Positions 38,458 to 43,893 of a stretch of 43,893 nt of DNA are shown here, piece after piece. The DNA is taken from positions 1-43,893 of the forward strand of contig JAFLSC010000008.1 of the NCBI GenBank assembly GCA_022511145.1, written 5' to 3'. The position numbers and the translations under genes were made by a program. The notes beneath the pieces are model-generated. The model worked only from the letters and a program-made list of their open reading frames with translations. It was not told the DNA's origin and made no database searches. Within the stretch, counting starts at the first letter, position 1, and each line of letters opens with the position of its first letter. This DNA comes from Helicobacter sp. (GTDB lineage: Bacteria; Campylobacterota; Campylobacteria; Campylobacterales; Helicobacteraceae).

Positions 38458-40887
38458 TCATCGGACAACAAGATTAATGAGCTTATTAGGCACAACAATT
38501 TCTTTTAGGATTGTTTTGCCCTCAATCCACTTATTCACCTGCTCTTTAGCAAGACTCAAAACTACTTCATTAGCACTATTAGGGGCGACTTCTATCTCGC
38601 CTCTGCGTTTTCCATTAATCGTGATTGCCATTGTGATTAAATCACTCTTTAAAGCCTCTAAATCCATTTTGATTTCAGTAAAATTTTTTAAATCAAAATA
38701 TTCTTGACTTAATTCCCAACAAATATGCGGGATAATCGGCTCTAAAATATTAAGTAAAATAAAATATCCCTCCGTCCAAATTGCTTGATTGTTTTGCTCA
38801 CCTAAGGCATTTAGAGCTTCCATACAAGCTGCAATCAGAGTATTAAAGGCATAACCATTTTCGTGGCAAAAGACTTCATTAGCTTTTTTAAGGGATTCAT
38901 ATACTTTTTTTCTTGCGTATTTTTCCTCTTTACTCAAAAGTTCAGGAGAAATATTAGGCAGTTTGGTTGTTTTTTGGGCATTTTGGATTTTGGCACTTAA
39001 CCGCTTAATAAAACGAAAGGCTCCCTCTAGGGCTGAATCGTTCCATTCTAGCTCCCGCATAGGTGGAGCAGCAAAAAGAATAAAAAGCCGTGCTGTGTCC
39101 GCCCCAAAGGTTTTAATAATTGCATTAGGGTCAATCACATTCCCCTTAGATTTACTCATCTTTGCCCCATCTTTAGTTACCATTCCTTGCGTAAGTAAAT
39201 GGGAAAAAGGCTCGCTTTGCTGCGTATAGCCCAAATCACGCAAAACTTTAGTGAAAAATCGTGAATACAAAAGGTGCAAGATTGCGTGTTCAATCCCTCC
39301 GATATATTCATCAACACTCATCCAGTATTTTTCATCTTTAGGGCTAAAAATTTGATTTTGACGCAAATCTTTGGGTGTGGTATAACGCAAAAAATACCAA
39401 CTTGATTCTACAAAAGTATCTAAAGTATCCGTTTCTCTTAAAGCTTGTTTGTGGCATTTAGGGCATAGGCATTGTTTCCAGCTTGAATGCTTATCCAAAG
39501 GATTTCCTTCACCGCTAATGACAACATCTTCGGGCAAACAAATCGGGAGATTTTCTTTATTTTCAGGCACAATCCCACACTCTTTACAATGAATAAGCGG
39601 GATAGGCGTTCCCCAATACCTTTGGCGAGAAACTCCCCAATCTCGAAGTTTGAAATTAATCGTGCGTTTGCCAAGATTGTGCTTCTCAAAATATTCAATG
39701 ATTGCTTCTTTAGCTTCCTCATTAGGCATTCCATTATAGCAATCAGAATCTATCATCACACCACCTTGTCCGAAAATTTCTTCATCAATCACTTTGCGGA
39801 TAGGAAGTTGGTATTTTTTAGCAAATTCAAAATCTCTTTCATCGTGGGCAGGGACACTCATTACCGCACCGCTCCCGTATTCCATAAGGACAAAATTTGC
39901 CACCCACAAAGGAATTAAATCCCCACTTAGAGGGTGAATCACATTCAAACCTAAAGCATAACCTTCTTTTTCTTGCATTGAACGCTCTCTTAAAGCAGTG
40001 TTTTGCATTTTTTGGATTTTTGCTTTAGTCGCATTAGGGAGTAAATCTTGCTCTATTAAAGCAAGAACTATCGGGTGTTCAGGTGCTAAAGCACAATAAG
40101 TTACGCCAAAAATCGTATCGGCTCTTGTGGTAAAAACTTCTAGAGTTTTAATTTCACCTTTTTGAGTAACCAAAGGCTTAGTGAGGGCAAAATCAAAGCA
40201 TAGCCCATAGGATTTTCCAATCCAATTTTTCTGCATTACTAAGACTTGATTAGGCCATTTTCCCTCTAAGGATTCTAAATCTTTAAGCAATTCCTCTGCA
40301 TAATCTGTGATTTTAATATAATATTGATACATTTCTTTTTGTATCACTTGCGTATCACAACGCCAACATTTACCCTCAATGACTTGCTCATTAGCCAAAA
40401 CCGTTTGGTCTTTGGGACACCAATTCAAATAACCTTTTTTGCGATAAATTAAGCCCCTCTCCCACAAATCAATAAATAAACTTTGTTCCCATTTGGAATA
40501 TTCCTCATCGCAAGTTGCTAATTCTCTTGTTTTAGAAAATGAAAATCCTAGTGAGTAGAGTTGTTCTCGCATATTATCGATATTGCTATAAGTCCAAGCT
40601 TTGGGGTGCGTTTTGTGCTTGATTGCGGCGTTTTCAGCAGGCATTCCAAAAGCGTCCCAACCAATGGGGTGCAAGACATTATAGCCTTTTTTGCGAAAAT
40701 ACCTTGCAATACAATCGCTAATACAATAATTCCGCACGTGTCCCATATGAATATTGCCGCTAGGATAGGGAAACATACTTAAAATATATTTTTTAGGAAG
40801 ACTTTTATCCTCTTTGGGTTCATATTCTCCGCTTTCTTCCCAAAATTTCTGCCATTTGCTCTCTAAGGATTTCGCATTGTATTCCAT
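38458..40887 (-). CDS. leuS: Leucyl-tRNA synthetase
   Basis: 809 residues, a class I synthetase. The HIGH-type motif lies in [13 protein letters not shown] (about residue 42), the CP1 editing domain contains [20 protein letters not shown], and KMSKS is exact in [14 protein letters not shown]. Zinc-type cysteine pairs are seen (CWRCDTQ; CKECGI and CLCPKCHK). The C-terminal part carries the usual anticodon-binding and C-terminal domains. It begins 8 nt after the small membrane protein gene and ends overlapping the possible longer lptE start. Confidence 0.97.
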   Translation of the reverse strand: MEYNAKSLESKWQKFWEESGEYEPKEDKSLPKKYILSMFPYPSGNIHMGHVRNYCISDCIARYFRKKGYNVLHPIGWDAFGMPAENAAIKHKTHPKAWTYSNIDNMREQLYSLGFSFSKTRELATCDEEYSKWEQSLFIDLWERGLIYRKKGYLNWCPKDQTVLANEQVIEGKCWRCDTQVIQKEMYQYYIKITDYAEELLKDLESLEGKWPNQVLVMQKNWIGKSYGLCFDFALTKPLVTQKGEIKTLEVFTTRADTIFGVTYCALAPEHPIVLALIEQDLLPNATKAKIQKMQNTALRERSMQEKEGYALGLNVIHPLSGDLIPLWVANFVLMEYGSGAVMSVPAHDERDFEFAKKYQLPIRKVIDEEIFGQGGVMIDSDCYNGMPNEEAKEAIIEYFEKHNLGKRTINFKLRDWGVSRQRYWGTPIPLIHCKECGIVPENKENLPICLPEDVVISGEGNPLDKHSSWKQCLCPKCHKQALRETDTLDTFVESSWYFLRYTTPKDLRQNQIFSPKDEKYWMSVDEYIGGIEHAILHLLYSRFFTKVLRDLGYTQQSEPFSHLLTQGMVTKDGAKMSKSKGNVIDPNAIIKTFGADTARLFILFAAPPMRELEWNDSALEGAFRFIKRLSAKIQNAQKTTKLPNISPELLSKEEKYARKKVYESLKKANEVFCHENGYAFNTLIAACMEALNALGEQNNQAIWTEGYFILLNILEPIIPHICWELSQEYFDLKNFTEIKMDLEALKSDLITMAITINGKRRGEIEVAPNSANEVVLSLAKEQVNKWIEGKTILKEIVVPNKLINLVVR

Positions 40888-40895
40888 ATTAATGC

Positions 40896-41237
40896 CTAAT
40901 TAAAATTATTGTTACTTTTGGCACTCTCAATAGCGATAAAAATAATGGATACTATATTTGCTGCCAAAGCCCCTAAAGCTAAAGCCACAGAGATTTCAAT
41001 ATTATTAAAAGCCTCTAACACAACAAAAGCAGGAATTAAGTGTAAATCTGCCACTAAAGAAGCAGCCATTAATTCCGCAGCCATAAACCCCCTTACGCCC
41101 ACTTTTAAGAATGTCGAAAGGATATTTACACCACTTGCGATGAAAATCATCACCACATTTTGTTCATATAAAAATCCTATCGTTGAAGTTAAACTCATTA
41201 AAATAAAAAATACAAAAACTACTTTTCCCCAGTCCAT
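40896..41237 (-). CDS. Small integral membrane protein (DUF6394-like)
   Basis: 113 residues with three or four membrane helices and few charged residues; a conserved-looking stretch [25 protein letters not shown] lies in the middle. Function unknown. The same position between leuS and secF is occupied by a conserved membrane protein in H. pylori, so this is probably its ortholog. Gaps of 9 nt to secF and 8 nt to leuS indicate one operon. The DUF name is from memory and less certain than the gene itself. Confidence 0.8.
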   Translation of the reverse strand: MDWGKVVFVFFILMSLTSTIGFLYEQNVVMIFIASGVNILSTFLKVGVRGFMAAELMAASLVADLHLIPAFVVLEAFNNIEISVALALGALAANIVSIIFIAIESAKSNNNFN

Positions 41238-41246
41238 TTTATCTCC

Positions 41247-42218
41247 TTAAACTCTGCCTTTTTCATACATTGCACGAAGTTTTTGTTTCTCTAACGCCCG
41301 TTTTTGTGATTCTGCAATCTTTTGGTGATATTGTTTTAAATCAAATCCCAACAAAATCACTAATTTACTCGCCACAAAAATGGAGCTATAACTCCCTACA
41401 ATCGAGCCTACCAGCATAGGCAAACTAAATCCCACAATAATTTCACCCCCAAAACAATAGAGGGTTAAAACCACAAAGAAAACCGTCAAGGAAGTGAGCA
41501 TTGTCCTTGAGAGAGTCGCTGAGAGAGCCTCATTAATCACTTCTTTTAAGGTTGCATTATAGCGAATCCCGATAGTTTCTCTAATTCTATCAAAAATAAT
41601 AATCGTATCATTAATAGAATATCCAATAATCGTTAAAAGTGCGGCGATAACTTCCAAATTCAAATCAATACCAAACAGCACAATAGCCCCAGCAGCGATA
41701 ACAATATCGTGAATTAAAGCCAACACGCTTGCAATAGCAAAACGCCATTCATAGCGATAACTCACATAGGCTAAGATTGATAAAAGTGCCAAACTTAAAG
41801 CAAGGATTCCTTTCTCTCTAAGCTCACTGCCTACTTTGGGACCTACAATATCCACGCGTCTGATTTGTAAATTCCCTGTCCCTGCTAGGAGATTTGCAAT
41901 CTCTTCCCCTATATTTTGATTCACTTGGGAAGTGGCTATGGGTAGCTTGATGATAATCTCTTCTTGTGAGCCAAACTCACTCACTTGAACCCCTTTATAA
42001 GCAGGGTTACTCTCTAGCTTTTCCCTTATTTGGGGAAGGGGTGCGGGTTTATCGTATTGAATTTGGATTAAAGTTCCTCCTGCAAAATCAATCCCCAAAC
42101 TAAAGCCGGGTTTAACAAACAAAGCTAAAGAAAAGAGAAATAAAACTAGAGATAAAAGAATGCCATAATTTGACATTTTCACAAAATCATAGGTTTTATT
42201 ATGTTTGAAAAATTCCAT
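41247..42218 (-). CDS. secF: Protein translocase subunit SecF
   Basis: 323 residues with six membrane helices and a periplasmic loop after helix 1. Family motifs: GIDFAGGTLIQIQYD near residue 40, GPKVGSELREKG, and the RND-type segment IGYSINDTIIIFDRIRE; LSATLSRTMLTSLTVF follows. With SecD it uses the proton gradient to help proteins leave the Sec channel on the periplasmic side. The start codon overlaps the secD stop (TAATG). Confidence 0.97.
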   Translation of the reverse strand: MEFFKHNKTYDFVKMSNYGILLSLVLFLFSLALFVKPGFSLGIDFAGGTLIQIQYDKPAPLPQIREKLESNPAYKGVQVSEFGSQEEIIIKLPIATSQVNQNIGEEIANLLAGTGNLQIRRVDIVGPKVGSELREKGILALSLALLSILAYVSYRYEWRFAIASVLALIHDIVIAAGAIVLFGIDLNLEVIAALLTIIGYSINDTIIIFDRIRETIGIRYNATLKEVINEALSATLSRTMLTSLTVFFVVLTLYCFGGEIIVGFSLPMLVGSIVGSYSSIFVASKLVILLGFDLKQYHQKIAESQKRALEKQKLRAMYEKGRV

Positions 42219-43801
42219 TATATCCCTTTCTTTTTAAGGCTATACCCAAACCAAAGTCCATAGTTTTGGGATTTGATAATCCTCTCTTGTAAAAGCCTAA
42301 AAATTCCGTGTGTCCCAATAATTGCCGTAATAATAGAAGCAATGATGCCTATACTCATAGTAATAGCAAAACCTTTAATCGCCCCTGTTCCAAAAGCATA
42401 AAGCAAAATCGCAGCAATTAAAGTGGTAAGGTTAGAATCAAAAATCGCTCTTGAAGCATTAACATAGCCATTTTCCATTGCTTTAATAAAATTTTCTTTT
42501 GCCCTAAAGCCTTCTCTAATCCGCTCATTAATAATGATATTAGCATCAACTGCCATTCCCACACTTAAAATAATCCCTGCCATTCCGGGCAATGTCAAAG
42601 TCGCCCCAAAAAGCGACATTACCGAAATCACAAGCAAGATATTCACCACCAAAGCGACATTAGCAATAAGTCCAGCAATCCCATAATAAATCACCATAAA
42701 CACCATTACCAAAATCGCTCCGCTTATTAAGGCTATCATTGAGGATTTGATACTATCTGCTCCAAGAGAAGGTCCTACGCTTCTTTTTTCAAGCAATTCA
42801 ATAGGAGCAGGTAAAGCCCCACTACGCAAAGCGATTGCAATATCGCTTGCTTCTTGCACGCTAAAGCCACCGCTAATTTGTCCGCTACCTCCACCTATCC
42901 TTTCTCGAATCACAGGGGCAGAATAGACTTTCTCATCAAGCACGACTGCCATACGATTCCCGACATTTTTACCCGAAAAATCTCCAAAAATCTTAGCCCC
43001 TTGGGCGTTAAGATTAAAGTTAATAATAGGCTGTCCGTTTTGGTCATAAGCTGCCCTTGCATCAGTTAGCATTGAGCCATCAAGGATAGGAATCGCTTTA
43101 AGGAGGATTTTTTGCTCGGGATTATTAACAAAAGGTAAAATCACATCACCATAAGATTGTGCTTCTAACTCATTCATCAAAGAAACCCTCGCATTTCTTG
43201 CCTCATCAACCGCCATCATCTGCAAATGCCCACCTTTAGAGATAAGCTCTAATGCCCTTTGTTCTTCTTCTTGTGTTTTGATTCCGGGTAGCTGCACCAA
43301 AATCGCTTCTGTGCCTTGTTTGGTTACACTTGGTTCAGATAATCCAAATTGGTCTAGGCGATTGCGAATATTACCAATGGCTTGTTCTAGGGCAAAATTT
43401 TGGACATTTTTGATTTCATCAGCAGAGAGTAAAAGCGTATAATGCAAATTATTTTCTTGAATCTCTAGTCCCGAGATTCTTTTAAGGTATTGGTTAATTT
43501 TGTCTTTTTCATTAGCATCAAGTAATTCAAATTCAACAGATTGCGAAGTGCTTTTTAATCCATCAATGAGGATTTTCTCATCGAGTGTGTAATAGTTAAT
43601 TTCTGCAGCGATTGAAGAATAACGCGTTTTAATAGCTTCTTTAACTTTGACACCCAAAAGCAAATTCAATCCCCCTTGCAAATCTAATCCTAAAGTGATT
43701 TTAGGACCAGCAGTGTGGAATAAAGAAGGAATCGAGAGGGTAATGCCAAAAAGCAAAGCCAAAAGAAAAGCAAATAATTTTGTATTCAATGGTTTTTTCA
43801 T
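42218..43801 (-). CDS. secD: Protein translocase subunit SecD
   Basis: 527 residues from ATG 43801; an in-frame GTG six codons upstream is less likely, as the protein then begins with the conserved [12 protein letters not shown] signal-anchor. Motifs: [14 protein letters not shown], the periplasmic P1 domain with [13 protein letters not shown] and VQLPGI, and the membrane part with [17 protein letters not shown]. It works with SecF in the later stage of protein export. No strong ribosome site is seen; the frame before it may end in TAATG over the start, so it could be coupled to the upstream gene (yajC in relatives). Confidence 0.95.
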   Translation of the reverse strand: MKKPLNTKLFAFLLALLFGITLSIPSLFHTAGPKITLGLDLQGGLNLLLGVKVKEAIKTRYSSIAAEINYYTLDEKILIDGLKSTSQSVEFELLDANEKDKINQYLKRISGLEIQENNLHYTLLLSADEIKNVQNFALEQAIGNIRNRLDQFGLSEPSVTKQGTEAILVQLPGIKTQEEEQRALELISKGGHLQMMAVDEARNARVSLMNELEAQSYGDVILPFVNNPEQKILLKAIPILDGSMLTDARAAYDQNGQPIINFNLNAQGAKIFGDFSGKNVGNRMAVVLDEKVYSAPVIRERIGGGSGQISGGFSVQEASDIAIALRSGALPAPIELLEKRSVGPSLGADSIKSSMIALISGAILVMVFMVIYYGIAGLIANVALVVNILLVISVMSLFGATLTLPGMAGIILSVGMAVDANIIINERIREGFRAKENFIKAMENGYVNASRAIFDSNLTTLIAAILLYAFGTGAIKGFAITMSIGIIASIITAIIGTHGIFRLLQERIIKSQNYGLWFGYSLKKKGI

Positions 43802-43893
43802 TAAAAGGATACCAAACACACAATGCCAGGTTTACAAATAAGATAATCAAAATAATTGCCGCGATTAAGTAGCGACGTGATTCCGAATTATTA
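43802..43893 (-). other. 3' end of an unidentified upstream gene, cut by window edge
   Basis: Ninety-two nt before secD. One minus-strand frame reads a convincing membrane helix ([20 protein letters not shown]) but would run about 100 nt into secD before stopping. Another ends in TAATG exactly at the secD start but gives an unremarkable peptide. I cannot decide which is coding. In related genomes yajC lies here; neither frame looks like a YajC C-terminus to me. Confidence 0.3.

Noticed and set aside
39487..39918. 143-codon plus-strand ORF antisense to leuS
   Set aside because: It lies wholly within the well-supported leuS gene on the opposite strand, has no recognisable motif and is a codon-bias shadow.
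40909..41250. 113-codon plus-strand ORF opposite the small membrane protein
   Set aside because: Same length region as the real gene but Lys/Thr/Ala-rich with no motif; the minus-strand gene fits the operon spacing and the hydrophobic profile.

Overview
The window looks like chromosome of an enterohepatic-type Helicobacter (Campylobacterota). The base composition is AT-rich and the flagellin is of the Helicobacter FlaA type. A pseudaminic acid (pse) cluster, an L31 protein of the H. pylori kind, and the order secD-secF-small membrane protein-leuS-lptE-like-folC-csd1-ccmA-mfd (shared, as I recall it, with H. pylori) point the same way. This is inference from gene content and protein signatures. 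I saw no tRNA, rRNA, CRISPR array, insertion sequence or prophage.

Layout, left to right. (1) 1-2983: a minus-strand operon of four exported proteins, cupin > Tat-signal aldo/keto reductase > Tat-signal lipoprotein aldo/keto reductase > Tat-signal zinc alcohol dehydrogenase (cut by the window edge). It is driven by a promoter with the 19-bp spacer and dyad typical of MerR regulators. (2) 3173-5760: flagellin flaA, a very unusual low-complexity leader of about 690 nt, a sigma-28 promoter, a G9 tract and three REP-like palindromes. (3) der with an expanded linker, and a plus-strand EamA transporter. (4) 8879-19282: one long minus-strand run starting at an rpmE promoter: rpmE, rsmI, rlmB, a RodZ-like gene, an exported protein, a PLP aminotransferase, ccoI, pseB, pseC, pseF and an NmlR-like merR gene. 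(5) hisS (+), then pgeF and a divergent mreB-like gene (-), separated from an M48 protease and prmC (+) by a symmetric divergent promoter. (6) 24683-25017: a frameshifted DUF285 lipoprotein pseudogene. (7) murB, fliQ, fabI, tpiA and a small secreted protein (-), then metN (+). (8) 29247-43893: a second long minus-strand run of 13 genes: secD, secF, a DUF6394-like gene, leuS, an lptE-like gene, a degenerate GGDEF gene, folC, csd1, ccmA, mfd, ymdB and dapE, plus a fragment entering from the right edge.

Functional themes. Motility: FlaA, FliQ, and PseB/C/F, which make the sugar that decorates flagellins in this group. Cell shape and wall: Csd1 and bactofilin CcmA, the MreB-like protein, PgeF, MurB and the RodZ-like protein. 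Envelope export: SecD/F, an LptE-like lipoprotein and Tat substrates. The parts I find most novel are the long flagellin leader behind a distant sigma-28 promoter, and the Tat-exported reductase/dehydrogenase/cupin module that a carbonyl-sensing MerR protein may control.
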